DNA of 64,000 nucleotides from Azospirillaceae bacterium (lineage in GTDB: Bacteria > Pseudomonadota > Alphaproteobacteria > Azospirillales > Azospirillaceae). Position 1 is the stretch's first letter; every line of letters begins with the position of its first letter. The notes under the pieces were generated by a model. The model had not been told where the DNA came from. It did not search any database and worked only from the letters and a program-made list of their open reading frames with translations. The translations under genes were made by a program, and so were the position numbers. Location of the stretch: assembly GCA_031291675.1 (NCBI GenBank), contig JARLIO010000034.1, positions 310,001 to 374,000 of the forward strand, read 5' to 3'. Below are positions 26,781-35,842 of this stretch, in pieces.

Positions 26781-26932
26781 CTGCAGCTTTCCGAACCGGC
26801 CTGCGACCATCAGGCACCAACACGAAACCGCGGCAGCCTATCAGGTCATGGCGTTCCGAAGAACAGCCCGCTGCGCCCCACCGGGGCCGGGAGGATCACC
26901 GTCATGGACCGTGTCACCGCGGCCTCGCCGAC

Positions 26933-27595
26933 TCAGGCCGCGGCGATCCGCAGCACCCGGGTCTCGCGCGACACCCGGTCCTCCAGATCCAGGCTGGTCG
27001 GCACCACATAGCGCGCCAGCTCGCACAGGCCGTCACCGGGCAGATAGCTTCGCCCGGGATCGCCGATGATCACCGTCTTGCCCGCGCCCGCCAGGGCGCG
27101 GAACCAGGCCGTCACCCGTTCCGCCATCGGCCGCTCGTAGCACACGTCCCCGGCCAGCACGACGTCGATCCCGTCAAGGGCATCGCCGACCAGATCCTCG
27201 CAGCGCACCTTGATCCCGCCGTCCGGAAAGGCGGCGCCGTTGAGCGTCGCATTCATCGCGATCACCGCGGCGGCGTAGGCGTCGATCTCCACCGCCACCA
27301 CCGAGGCCGCGCCAGCCTGGCGCGCCGCGATCGCGATCACGCCGCTGCCGGCGGCGAAGTCGAGCACCCGGCGATCGCGGACCAGCGCCGGATTGTCGAG
27401 GACATAGCGGCTCACCGCCTGGCCGCCGGGCCAGGCAAAGGCCCAATAGGGCGGCGGCAGGTTGTGGCGGTCCAATTCGACCTCAGTCGCCTGCCATAGC
27501 GGCGTCACCTCGGTGGCCAGATGCAGGATGATTTCAGGAACGAGCGGTGGCGCGGCCACCACGGTGCTGGTTGAAATGAATTCGCATGGCGTCAC
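26933..27595 (-). CDS. Class I SAM-dependent methyltransferase (PrmA/ETFB-methylase-like)
   Basis: The protein has 220 residues. The SAM-binding motif I VLDFAAGSGVIAIAARQAG, motif II VVAVEIDAYAAAVI and the post-motif DVVLAGDVCYE are clear. PPPYWAFAWPGGQAVSRYVLD before motif I is typical of the group containing human ETFB lysine methyltransferase and nicotinamide N-methyltransferase-like bacterial enzymes. Protein lysine methylation is therefore more likely than quinone methylation. There is no early ATG: GTG 27595 (GAGG nine bases upstream) or TTG 27619 are the options. It sits between ubiA and ubiD in one run of genes. Confidence 0.82.
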   Translation of the reverse strand: MTPCEFISTSTVVAAPPLVPEIILHLATEVTPLWQATEVELDRHNLPPPYWAFAWPGGQAVSRYVLDNPALVRDRRVLDFAAGSGVIAIAARQAGAASVVAVEIDAYAAAVIAMNATLNGAAFPDGGIKVRCEDLVGDALDGIDVVLAGDVCYERPMAERVTAWFRALAGAGKTVIIGDPGRSYLPGDGLCELARYVVPTSLDLEDRVSRETRVLRIAAA

Positions 27596-27631
27596 CAGCT
27601 TGGTCCTCAAGAGTTGCAATAGCGGGCCCCG

Positions 27632-28537
27632 CTACAGCGTGGCTCCGATGATGATGGCACCCAGCACGAGCCAGCCAAACCACCGGTTTGACCGGAACTT
27701 GTCGAGGCTGTCGGCGCGATCGTCAGGATTCCACGCCGCCCACTGCCAGATCAGTTGCAGCAGCGCCACCGCCAGCCCAAGGCGATAGGCGAAGGAAAGC
27801 CCGGCCCAGGTCCCCGCCGCCATCAGCAGGCCATAGGCGATACTGTAGAACCCGGCGATCCAGATCTTCGAGTGGTCACCCAGCATCAACGCGGTCGAAC
27901 CGATCCCGATCCGGGCGTCGTCGGCCTTGTCCTGGTGGGCGTAAATCGTGTCATAGCCCAGGGTCCAAAAGAAGCCGGCGGCGTAGAGCAGGACCGGCGC
28001 GGTCGCGAGGCTGCCGGTGACCGCGACCCAGCCCAGCAGCGCCCCCCAATTGAAAGTCAGTCCCAGGAAGGCCTGAGGCCACCCGGTGATCCGTTTCATC
28101 AACGGATAGGTGAAAACCAGCAGCAGCGAGGCGGCACCGAGCGCAATCGTCGGCCGGTTGAGCTGCACCAGAACGACGAGACCCACCAGCAGTTGGGCGG
28201 CCAGAAAAACCAGAGCCTGGCGCAGCGTGACCTGACCGGACGGCAACGGCCGGCCCCGGGTCCGTTCGACGGCGGCATCGATGTTGCGATCCATCATGTC
28301 GTTGACGGTGCAACCGGCCCCGCGCATCACCACCGCCCCGATCGCAAACAGCACCATCAATCCGAGATCCGGCAGGCCCGGGCTGGCCAGCGCGATGCTC
28401 CACCAGCACGGGAACAGCAGCAGCCAGGTGCCGATCGGCCGGTCGAGCCGGGCCAATCGCAGATAGGGCCGCCAGGCCGGGGGCACGCGGCGGTCGATCC
28501 AGCCATTGCTGACGATATCAGTGTGAGCAGCGGTCAC
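27632..28537 (-). CDS. ubiA: 4-hydroxybenzoate polyprenyltransferase
   Basis: The protein has 301 residues. It is an integral membrane prenyltransferase with about eight helices. The first aspartate-rich motif is NDMMDRNIDAAVERTRGRPL, typical of UbiA (NDxxDxxxD), and the second is YDTIYAHQDKADDARIG. It attaches the polyprenyl chain to 4-hydroxybenzoate, the step before UbiD. GTG 28537 is chosen: it gives normal length and has GGGAG upstream, while the longer frame would run into the divergent rsmE start. Confidence 0.95.
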   Translation of the reverse strand: MTAAHTDIVSNGWIDRRVPPAWRPYLRLARLDRPIGTWLLLFPCWWSIALASPGLPDLGLMVLFAIGAVVMRGAGCTVNDMMDRNIDAAVERTRGRPLPSGQVTLRQALVFLAAQLLVGLVVLVQLNRPTIALGAASLLLVFTYPLMKRITGWPQAFLGLTFNWGALLGWVAVTGSLATAPVLLYAAGFFWTLGYDTIYAHQDKADDARIGIGSTALMLGDHSKIWIAGFYSIAYGLLMAAGTWAGLSFAYRLGLAVALLQLIWQWAAWNPDDRADSLDKFRSNRWFGWLVLGAIIIGATL

Positions 28538-28691
28538 GGCGATCTGTGCTCCCGTTGCGGGTTTGCCAAACTTGACGCCGCGATCCGCGCCGCGGCCCCC
28601 GTCAGGCCGGACGGGAAACCACGCGACGAAACGGCGTCGATCCGCTTCCCGATAGCATGTCGCCGTCATTTGCGCCAATGTCGTGCCTGCC

Positions 28692-29486
28692 ATGATTGAA
28701 CATCCCGCGACACGCCTGTTCGTCGACCCGGCCCTGAACGCCGACGCGACGATCACGCTCGACTCCGACCGCACCCATTATCTCCGCCATGTGCTGCGGC
28801 TGGAGATCGGCGCCACCCTGGCCCTGTTCAACGGTCGTGACGGCGAATGGCTGGCGCGCCTCAGCCATGCCACCAAGGCGGCGATCACGCTGACGGTGAG
28901 CCACCCGCTGCGCGCACCGGCGCCGGAGAGCGACCTGTGGCTGTTGTTCGCCCCGATCAAGGGTCAGCGCATCGACAGCATCGCCGAAAAAGCCACCGAA
29001 TTGGGCGCGTCGGTGCTGTGGCCCGTCTTCACCCGCCGCACCGAAGCCTCGCGGGTCAATGTCGCCCGGTTGCGGGCCAACGCCCGCGAAGCGGCGGAGC
29101 AGTGCGAGCGGCTGACCGTCCCGGAGGTCCGCGATCCCGAGCCCCTGGAGCGCGTGCTGGCGGCGTGGCCGGCGGCGCGCCCGTTGCTCTGGTGCGCCGA
29201 GGCCGGACCGGCGGACCCGATCGGCGTCGCCGCGGCGCGGATCGCCCCGGGACCGGCCGCCTTTCTGGTCGGGCCCGAGGGCGGGTTCGACCATTCCGAA
29301 CTTGACGCCCTGGCCAAACTGCCATTTGTTGTCGCCGTGGGCCTGGGGCCCCGCGTGCTCCGTGCTGACACCGCGGTGTTTGCTGCCTTGGCCTGCTGGC
29401 AGGCCATCAAGGGCGACTGGACCGCCATGGGGGCGACCGGCCGGCCGCCCTTCCGGGCGGATCCCGATCACGCAACCTCTCGATAA
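28692..29486 (+). CDS. rsmE: 16S rRNA (uracil-1498-N3)-methyltransferase
   Basis: The protein has 264 residues. The N-terminal PUA-like segment (RLFVDPALN to HYLRHVLRLEIG) is followed by the SPOUT knot domain with PIKGQRIDSIAEKATELGAS, TRRTEASR, the glycine-rich SAM loop FLVGPEGGFDHSE and LGPRVLRADTA. These are RsmE hallmarks. It methylates U1498 in the decoding centre of 16S rRNA. ATG 28692 is used, with GTG 28683 as a possible alternative; no strong ribosome site. gshA starts 14 bp downstream, so the two are probably co-transcribed. Confidence 0.93.
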   Translation: MIEHPATRLFVDPALNADATITLDSDRTHYLRHVLRLEIGATLALFNGRDGEWLARLSHATKAAITLTVSHPLRAPAPESDLWLLFAPIKGQRIDSIAEKATELGASVLWPVFTRRTEASRVNVARLRANAREAAEQCERLTVPEVRDPEPLERVLAAWPAARPLLWCAEAGPADPIGVAAARIAPGPAAFLVGPEGGFDHSELDALAKLPFVVAVGLGPRVLRADTAVFAALACWQAIKGDWTAMGATGRPPFRADPDHATSR

Positions 29487-29500
29487 CAGGACTGCCAGGC

Positions 29501-30865
29501 ATGGCTGCGCCGCCAAAATCATCTGCCGAGCCGATTACCGATCGTCGCCAGCTTGTCAGCTATCTCGAAGCCGGCAGCAAGCCGGTGACGGATTGGCGCA
29601 TCGGGACCGAGCACGAGAAATTCGTCTATCGCCTGTCGGATCTGCGACCAGTCGCCTATGACGGCCCTCAGGGCATCGCCGAACTGTTGACCCGGATGAT
29701 CCGATTCGGCTGGCAACCTTGGGAAGAAAATGGCGCGATCATCGCCCTGACCTGCGGTGCGGCCAACGTCACGCTGGAGCCGGGTGGTCAGGTTGAGCTG
29801 TCGGGGGCACCGCTGGAGACCCTGCATCAGACCTGCGCCGAGATCCAGACGCATCTGGCCCAGGTCAAGGAGATCGACGCCGAACTGGGCATCGGGATGA
29901 TCGGGCTGGGCTTCAATCCGAAATGGTCGCGCGCCGACATTCCCTGGATGCCCAAGGGCCGCTATCAGATCATGCGCGACTACATGCCCAAGCGCGGCGC
30001 GCTCGGGATCGACATGATGCTGCGAACCTGCACGGTTCAGGTCAATCTGGATTTTGCCAGCGAAGCCGACATGGTTTCCAAGTTCCGCGTCAGTCTGGCC
30101 CTGCAGCCGCTGGCGACCGCCCTGTTCGCCAGCTCGCCCTTTACCGAAGGCAAACCCAACGGTTTTCAGTCTTATCGCAGCCACATCTGGACCGATACCG
30201 ATCCCGACCGCTGCGGTGACCTGCCTTTTGTCTTCGAGGACGGCTTTGGTTTCGAACGCTATGTCGACTACGCGCTTGATGTGCCGATGTATTTCGTCTA
30301 CCGCAACGGGCGCTATATCGACGCCTCGGGCCAATCATTCCGGGATTTCCTGGACGGGCGCCTGCCGATGCTGCCCGGGCAACAGCCGCTGATGTCCGAT
30401 TGGGCGGACCATCTGACGACGTTGTTTCCCGAGGTGCGACTGAAGCGGTTTCTGGAGATGCGCGGCGCGGATTGCGGGCCGTCGGGGCGGCTCTGCGCGC
30501 TGTCGGCCTTCTGGGTTGGCCTGTTGTATGACGATCAGGCGCTCGACGCCGCCACGCGCATGGTCGCGGATTGGAGCGCGGAGGATCGGGCCTATCTGCG
30601 TCGCGAGGTTCCGCGTCACGGATTGGCAACACCCTTTCGCGGCCGCCCGCTGCAAGCACTGGCCGTCGAGACCGTGGCCCTGTCACGCCAGGGGCTGAAC
30701 CGGCGGGCGCGGCTCGACAGCTGGGGCAACAATGAGAGCCATTTCGTCGAACCGTTGATGACCATCGCCGAACGCAATGAAACGCTGGCCAGCGAATTGC
30801 TGGGCCGGTTCCACAAGCAGTGGCAGGGTCAAATCGATCCCATCTTCAACGAATACGCTTACTGA
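29501..30865 (+). CDS. gshA: Glutamate-cysteine ligase, plant/alphaproteobacterial class
   Basis: The protein has 454 residues. It makes gamma-glutamylcysteine from Glu, Cys and ATP, the first step of glutathione synthesis. It is the plant-type class: IGTEHEKFVYR at the N-terminus, GAIIALTCGAANVTLEPGGQ (glutamate/ATP site), GFNPKWSRADIPWMPKGRY, MMLRTCTVQVNLDFASE, and GNNESHFVEPL near the end. Start ATG 29501, directly after rsmE. Confidence 0.95.
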   Translation: MAAPPKSSAEPITDRRQLVSYLEAGSKPVTDWRIGTEHEKFVYRLSDLRPVAYDGPQGIAELLTRMIRFGWQPWEENGAIIALTCGAANVTLEPGGQVELSGAPLETLHQTCAEIQTHLAQVKEIDAELGIGMIGLGFNPKWSRADIPWMPKGRYQIMRDYMPKRGALGIDMMLRTCTVQVNLDFASEADMVSKFRVSLALQPLATALFASSPFTEGKPNGFQSYRSHIWTDTDPDRCGDLPFVFEDGFGFERYVDYALDVPMYFVYRNGRYIDASGQSFRDFLDGRLPMLPGQQPLMSDWADHLTTLFPEVRLKRFLEMRGADCGPSGRLCALSAFWVGLLYDDQALDAATRMVADWSAEDRAYLRREVPRHGLATPFRGRPLQALAVETVALSRQGLNRRARLDSWGNNESHFVEPLMTIAERNETLASELLGRFHKQWQGQIDPIFNEYAY

Positions 30866-30945
30866 GACGACCCTCACCTGACACGCCGTCCGGCCATCGC
30901 GGCCGGGCGGCCGGCCCTGTCAGTTCCGGGGATCAGTTCCCAGGG

Positions 30946-31161
30946 TCAGTTCTGTTTGATCATGGCCTGGAAAATCCGCCAGACCGTCTCGACCGTCACG
31001 TTGCCGGCGCGCGCACCGGCTGTCAGCATTTCAAGCGTCGGCTTCACCGGCACAGTCGCCAGACAGGGCTCGTTGGCCACGGGCGCATCTCCCGCCGCGT
31101 AGAACGAGGTCCGGGGCTGGATCGTGTTGCTTTTTGCTTCGATCAGCATGAAACCATCCAT
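30946..31161 (-). CDS. Small hypothetical protein
   Basis: The protein has 71 residues from ATG 31161, with GGGAGC eight bases upstream. No family recognised. The N-terminal half is polar with one cysteine (EPCLATVPVKPT); the C-terminal half could form one amphipathic helix (NVTVETVWRIFQAMIKQ). It is a lone gene between gshA (convergent) and the AT-rich region before DUF952. Confidence 0.5.
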   Translation of the reverse strand: MDGFMLIEAKSNTIQPRTSFYAAGDAPVANEPCLATVPVKPTLEMLTAGARAGNVTVETVWRIFQAMIKQN

Positions 31162-31364
31162 GGTCGTTGCTCCCAGAACGCGATACCGTGTACCGGCGCT
31201 CTGTTCTTAAGGGTGGCGATACCGAGGGAAATGCATTTACCGGGCCAAAGACCCGAATCTAATTCTTCACCGATTGTGGGTTGTTTATTGCTAAACATTA
31301 TCATGAATAGACTTTAAATTACATTCCGGGGGCTATTTGCTGAGCTCACCCCTTTGCACTTTAG

Positions 31365-31413
31365 CATTTTGCGAATCGCATTCTGCCGTTTCGCCGGATT
31401 GATTCGCAAAATG
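31365..31413 (+). promoter_or_regulatory. 13-bp perfect inverted repeat upstream of DUF952-pyrD
   Basis: CATTTTGCGAATC (31365-31377) and its exact complement (31401-31413) flank a 23-bp spacer and end 18 bp before the DUF952 start. The region 31200-31430 is markedly more AT-rich than the rest of the window. It may be a repressor operator or a hairpin that covers the ribosome site. Confidence 0.6.
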
Positions 31414-31431
31414 TGATAGGACTAAAGCACT

Positions 31432-31788
31432 ATGCAACGATTAATATATCACGTATGCCGCAGCACCGAGTGGCAGGAGAGTCAAAAGGGCGATCTGTAT
31501 CCCGGCTCATCCCAGGATCGGCATGACGGGTTCATCCATTTCAGCACGCGCGATCAACTGGCGGCGAGCGTTGCCAAGCATCGCGCGGGTCAGGACGGGC
31601 TGGTGCTTCTGACCGTCGACACCGATGCCCTGGGCCCAGCCCTGCGCTGGGAGCCGGCGCGCGGTGGCCAACTGTTCCCACACCTTTATGGCCCCCTGCC
31701 CGTCGCAGCCGTGCGATCGGTTGATCCGCTGACACGCGGCACGGACGGAAGCCATCAGTTCCCCGATCTGAAAGCGGAAGTTCCATGA
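31432..31788 (+). CDS. DUF952-family protein
   Basis: The protein has 118 residues. It starts MQRLIYHVCRSTEW and carries GFIHFSTRDQLAASVAKH and LFPHLYGPLPVAAVRSV, the conserved blocks of DUF952 (PF06108), a small fold distantly like the catalytic part of Arg ADP-ribosyl/RNA-2'-phosphotransferase proteins. The biochemical role is unknown. Its stop overlaps the pyrD start by four bases, a DUF952-pyrD linkage I recall from other alphaproteobacteria. Confidence 0.88.
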   Translation: MQRLIYHVCRSTEWQESQKGDLYPGSSQDRHDGFIHFSTRDQLAASVAKHRAGQDGLVLLTVDTDALGPALRWEPARGGQLFPHLYGPLPVAAVRSVDPLTRGTDGSHQFPDLKAEVP

Positions 31789-32840
31789 TCGATCTCTTCC
31801 CCATTGCCGGGCCGTTGCTGCGATCGCTGCCGCCGGAAACCGCGCACCTGTTGACAATTCTGTCGTTACGTACCGGATTCTCGCCCCGGCAGCGCGCGCC
31901 AGATGACCCGCTGCTGGCCACGCGGGTGTACAATCTCGATTTCAGCAACCCGGTTGGCATCGCCGCCGGTTTCGACAAGAACGCCGAAGTCATCACCCCC
32001 ATGATCGATATGGGCCTGGGTTTCGTCGAGGTTGGCACCGTGACGCCCCGGCCGCAGCCGGGCAATCCGACACCACGGATGTTCCGTCTCCCGGCACAAT
32101 GGGGCCTGATCAATCGCCTGGGCTTCAACAACAAGGGGCTCGACTATGCTGTCGGGCGTCTGGCCCGGCATCGGCCGCGGCGCGGCGTCATCGGCGTCAA
32201 TATCGGCAAGAACAAGACTCAGGACGATGCCGTCGCCGACTATGTCACCGGCATCGCGGCGGTTGCCGACCATGTTGATTATATCGCGCTCAATGTCTCC
32301 TCGCCCAACACACCGGGGCTCCGCGCGCTCCAGGGACGGGCGCCGCTCACCACGCTGCTCCAGCAGGCGATCGCGGCGCGCGATGCCACCGTCACCCGGC
32401 CGCCGCTGTTGCTGAAGATCGCCCCGGATCTGACCGATGACGACAAGCGTGACATCGCCGAGGTCAGTCTTGCCGCTGGCATCGACGGCCTGATCGTTTC
32501 CAACACCACGATCACCCGGCCTCCGGGATTGCCGGAAGATCGCGCGCGCGAGACCGGCGGCCTGAGCGGCCGGCCGTTGTTTGCCCTGTCGACCGCGGTG
32601 CTGGCGCAAATGTACCGTTTGACCGGCGGCCGGCTGCCGATCATCGGGGTCGGCGGCATCACCGGCGCCGATGAGGCCTATGCCAAAATCCGCGCTGGCG
32701 CCTCGCTGATCCAGATCTACACCGGCCTGATCTATGGCGGGCCGGCCCTGATCCGCGACATCAAGACCGGCCTCGTGGCGCGATTGCGCGCCGATGGCTT
32801 CGACAACGTTGCCGCCGCGGTCGGTGCCGATCATCGCTGA
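31785..32840 (+). CDS. pyrD: Dihydroorotate dehydrogenase (quinone), class 2
   Basis: The protein has 351 residues. It oxidises dihydroorotate to orotate and passes electrons to ubiquinone. The N-terminal helical part (LFPIAGPLLRSLPPETAHLL) is the class-2 membrane-docking extension. FMN and catalytic motifs: NPVGIAAGFDKNAE, EVGTVTPRPQPGNP, INRLGFNNKG, catalytic Ser in NVSSPNTPGLR, SNTTITRP, GVGGITGADEAY and IQIYTGLIYGGP. It is coupled to DUF952 by a 4-bp overlap. Confidence 0.96.
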   Translation: MIDLFPIAGPLLRSLPPETAHLLTILSLRTGFSPRQRAPDDPLLATRVYNLDFSNPVGIAAGFDKNAEVITPMIDMGLGFVEVGTVTPRPQPGNPTPRMFRLPAQWGLINRLGFNNKGLDYAVGRLARHRPRRGVIGVNIGKNKTQDDAVADYVTGIAAVADHVDYIALNVSSPNTPGLRALQGRAPLTTLLQQAIAARDATVTRPPLLLKIAPDLTDDDKRDIAEVSLAAGIDGLIVSNTTITRPPGLPEDRARETGGLSGRPLFALSTAVLAQMYRLTGGRLPIIGVGGITGADEAYAKIRAGASLIQIYTGLIYGGPALIRDIKTGLVARLRADGFDNVAAAVGADHR

Positions 32841-33122
32841 CAAGCGACGATCGGGGTCGGGCCCGGCCCCCTCATCCGGCCACGCCCCGATCGCCCACCC
32901 TCCCGATCGCAGGGAATGCTTCACCCCGCGAATGTCTGCCCAGCGCGCAAGGGAATTGCTTTTCGCCGGTGCGCGCCGCACAAATGCCCGCGCTTGGCCG
33001 CCGATCGCCAGCGTCCGTGCGGCGCGGGCCGGTTATCGGCATCCCTCAACCGAGGCCCCCATCGCCCCGACGGGACACCCGGACGGCATACCAGGGCGCC
33101 GTGTTCTGATCGGCCCACCACC

Positions 33123-34001
33123 ATGCTTTCATCCAACGTGATTATTCCGGGACTGGCAGCGATCGCCGATCATTATGATGGCCTGATCGTCGATCTCTGG
33201 GGGGTCCTCCATGACGGCATCCGGGCTTATCCGGGGGCGATCGATTGCCTGCGCCAGCTCAAGGCAATCCATAAGCCGGTGTGCCTGCTGTCGAACGTAC
33301 CCCGGCGCTCGGCGACCGTGATGGTGTTTCTCGAGGAGTTGGGAATCACCCGCGACCTCTATGACCATCTGGTCACCTCGGGCGAAGCCGCCCATCAGGC
33401 ATTGCTGCAATCCCCCGACGCCTGGCACGCCGCGCTGGGCCCGCGCTGCTTTCATCTCGGGCCGGAACGCGACCGCGACGTCTTCGTCGGCATCCCCTAT
33501 CAACGGGTGGAGCGACTCGAGGATGCGGACTTCGTTGTCGCCAGTGCGCCCTGGCAAAGTGGGGACCCGCTCGAGAATTATGAGGCCCTGCTGGCCGATT
33601 GTGCCAAGCGTCACCTGCCCATGATCTGCACCAATCCCGATCTGGTCGTCATGTCCGGTGCCGTGACCGTGATCTGTGCTGGAACCCTGGCCGCGCGCTA
33701 CGAGGCCCTTGGCGGCGACGTGCACTATTATGGTAAGCCCCATGCCCCGATCTATCGGGTGTGCCTGTCGCTGCTCAAGGCCCGCGATCCGGCACGGATC
33801 CTCGGCGTCGGCGACAGTTTCCACACCGACGTCACCGGGGCCCGGACCGTGGGCTGCGGCGCGCTGCTGATTGCCGGCGGGATCCATGTCAAGGAATTGA
33901 CTTCGGCCTGGGGGCAAGCCCCAGAGCCGGAGCGGTTGGCCGACGCGATCGCGCGTTATCGCCAAACCCCGGATGCCACCGTGGCCTGCTTCGCCTGGTA
34001 G
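33123..34001 (+). CDS. HAD-superfamily hydrolase, TIGR01459 / class IIA type
   Basis: The protein has 292 residues. HAD motif I is DGLIVDLWGVLHDG (DxWGV/L, the NagD-like subclass IIA form), motif II CLLSNVPRRS, a cap domain in the middle, then YGKPHAPIYRVCLSL (motif III Lys) and GVGDSFHTDVTGA (motif IV). This fits the TIGR01459 family of alphaproteobacterial phosphatases; the substrate is unknown. The ATG at 33123 is the start consistent with the family length. The 282 bp before it hold no gene. Confidence 0.88.
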   Translation: MLSSNVIIPGLAAIADHYDGLIVDLWGVLHDGIRAYPGAIDCLRQLKAIHKPVCLLSNVPRRSATVMVFLEELGITRDLYDHLVTSGEAAHQALLQSPDAWHAALGPRCFHLGPERDRDVFVGIPYQRVERLEDADFVVASAPWQSGDPLENYEALLADCAKRHLPMICTNPDLVVMSGAVTVICAGTLAARYEALGGDVHYYGKPHAPIYRVCLSLLKARDPARILGVGDSFHTDVTGARTVGCGALLIAGGIHVKELTSAWGQAPEPERLADAIARYRQTPDATVACFAW

Positions 34002-34071
34002 TCACCGGGCCCGGCCGTCGCAGACCGCGGCGCCGATCCCCAGCCAACGATTTGTCAAGCGCAGCGCTGTA

Positions 34072-34452
34072 TCAGTTGCGCCGCGGTCCGACTTCGTCGA
34101 GTGCCTGATCCATCAACGGACTGGAACGATCGTTCCCGGGGGCCGACGGTGCCGGAGCCTGCGGATCGCCCAGTCCGCGATTGCCGTGGCGGTCGACGCC
34201 GCCGACGCTCCGGGCCCGTTGCCGAAAATAACTCGTGATGAAGATCCGAATCGCCCCGGTCAGTGCGAACGCGCCGCGGCGCCGGTCGATCACTGTGCAC
34301 AATTCGGCTGGGGAGCGATCCTCAATTTCGCAGATCTCGCTCAGCGCCTCCCACATAACCGGCTCCAGCCGAATGCTCGTGCGGCGACCATTGACGGAGA
34401 GGTTGCGGCACTGATAGCGCGGAGGTTGCTCGGTCAGCATGTTTCGCGTCAT
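34072..34452 (-). CDS. Ribbon-helix-helix domain protein (RHH_4-like)
   Basis: The protein has 126 residues. The core NLSVNGRRTSIRLEPVMWEALSEICEIEDRSPAELCTVID is an RHH-type fold: a short basic strand followed by two helices, as in PF13467. These are small DNA-binding dimers or adaptor proteins in alphaproteobacteria. The C-terminal 45 residues are Pro/Gly/Arg-rich and probably disordered. Start MTRN at 34452, or MLTEQ at 34440. Target genes unknown. Confidence 0.75.
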   Translation of the reverse strand: MTRNMLTEQPPRYQCRNLSVNGRRTSIRLEPVMWEALSEICEIEDRSPAELCTVIDRRRGAFALTGAIRIFITSYFRQRARSVGGVDRHGNRGLGDPQAPAPSAPGNDRSSPLMDQALDEVGPRRN

Positions 34453-34808
34453 GATAAAATCAACCGAACCGCGAACCTTCTTCGTCTATATTTCGATGGT
34501 GCTAACAACCCTCGCATAGACCCCACCATTGAATAGTGCACGACAGACGAGAAGCCACCCTTACGGGCACCTGTCTAGCAACCGAAAATACACACGATAG
34601 TGTGCCCGTGCATCAAGTTTTGCCACAGCAGCAATCTTTTCCAACCGGTTTCCGGTGGCATGGCCGCGAAAGGATGATCGTGACAAGGGCAAGACGAACA
34701 GGGTCGCCGGGGGGGGTTTTCACGGCCGCCCTTTCTTGTCCCCCCCTTTCCGGCGAACACAGACTATATTCCGGGGTGAGGATCGGCTCGAACCGACAGG
34801 AAGACTTG
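34453..34808. other. Intergenic region upstream of two divergent small genes
   Basis: These 356 bp are of mixed composition, with an AT-rich part at 34440-34660. It contains runs of G (GGGGGG near 34711) and C (34740). No gene or clear promoter pair is called. Confidence 0.45.
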
Positions 34809-34934
34809 ATGGCGAAGAACAGCGGACCGCGAATCGTGCCGCGGCAGACAAAACCGCGAACGGTGCCGAACCCGCCGGGACTCGCCGTGGGAACGCATCG
34901 CGAACCTTCTTTCCCCATCACGCGAGAAAGCTGA
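34809..34934 (+). CDS. Possible small basic protein
   Basis: This is a 41-codon ORF starting MAKNSGPRIVPRQTKPRTV, with AGGAAG about six bases before the ATG. It is rich in Pro, Arg and Thr and has no hydrophobic segment. No family recognised; it is called only because of the ribosome site and spacing. Confidence 0.35.
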   Translation: MAKNSGPRIVPRQTKPRTVPNPPGLAVGTHREPSFPITRES

Positions 34935-35093
34935 TGAACTGAACCTGCAGTCCCGTTTCCTTGCCCCCCGGGCACGACCGGCGGACCCGGTGGACGCCCG
35001 ACCGCCGCGTCCACCAGTCGCGCATTGTCTCAACGCACCGGATTTGCCGAAGGATCGGCGATGACATCACCCGCATTGAATGAAGGAATTGCC

Positions 35094-35771
35094 ATGACAA
35101 GGATCCGCGCCCTTTTGCTTGGCGTGATCGCCCTGTTCGCCGTGGTCACGGGATCGGCGCAACCGGCAGCCGCGTTGACGGACCCCGAATTGCTGGTTGA
35201 AAATGCGCGCCTCACGGTCCTGGACCTGCTGGGTGACCCGGAGTATGCCGCGGCGCGCAGCCTGAGCCGCGATGCCCGCGCCATCCTGGTGTTTCCCAAT
35301 CTGCTGAAAGCCGGTTTCATCCTGGGCGGTGAGGGCGGCACCGGCGTCATGCTGGTTCACCAGGGACAGGGCAGCTGGACCGCACCGGCGTTCTACACCC
35401 TTGGCGGCGCGAGTTTCGGCCTCCAGATCGGTGGACAATCGTCCCAGGTGCTGATCATCGTCATGACCGAGAAGGGCCTCAACGCCGTTCTCGATCGCAA
35501 TGTCACGCTCGGCGCGGATGCCAGCATTGCCGTCGGCGAACTCGGCGGCAGCGTCGGCGCCGCAACCGGCGCCGCACTGTCCGCCGACATGTATATCTAT
35601 GCCAAGACCGCCGGACTGTTCGGCGGTCTTGCCTTCGCCGGATCCGTGCTGGCGCCACGGACCTCGTGGGACGAGGCCTATTACGGCAACGGTGCCACCG
35701 CGCGGGCCATCGTGACCGAGTCGCGCTGGCACAACCCCCAGGCCGAACCGTTGCAGCGCGCCCTGCCGTAA
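35094..35771 (+). CDS. Exported SYLF (Ysc84-like) lipid-binding protein
   Basis: The protein has 225 residues. A signal peptide (MTRIRALLLGVIALFAVV to AAA) is followed by the SYLF domain: ARSLSRDARAILVFPNLLKAGFILGGEGGTG, then TLGGASFGLQIGGQSSQVL and LGADASIAVGELGGSVG. In other organisms SYLF domains bind phosphoinositides or other lipids; bacterial members are periplasmic or lipoproteins of unknown role. Upstream in-frame ATGs exist, but the one at 35094 gives a clean signal peptide with AAGGA before it. Confidence 0.88.
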   Translation: MTRIRALLLGVIALFAVVTGSAQPAAALTDPELLVENARLTVLDLLGDPEYAAARSLSRDARAILVFPNLLKAGFILGGEGGTGVMLVHQGQGSWTAPAFYTLGGASFGLQIGGQSSQVLIIVMTEKGLNAVLDRNVTLGADASIAVGELGGSVGAATGAALSADMYIYAKTAGLFGGLAFAGSVLAPRTSWDEAYYGNGATARAIVTESRWHNPQAEPLQRALP

Positions 35772-35810
35772 CCGCCAGCCGTCACCGCCGGGTGGCGCGG
35801 TCCGCGGAAT

Positions 35811-35832
35811 CCCGGGGGCCACGGCCCCCGGG
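35811..35832. terminator. GC hairpin between convergent genes
   Basis: CCCGGGGGCC and its exact complement are separated by two bases, 39 bp after the SYLF stop and just before the cobD-like stop. It could serve both strands. No U-tract. Confidence 0.5.
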
Positions 35833-35842
35833 GGATCACCGC

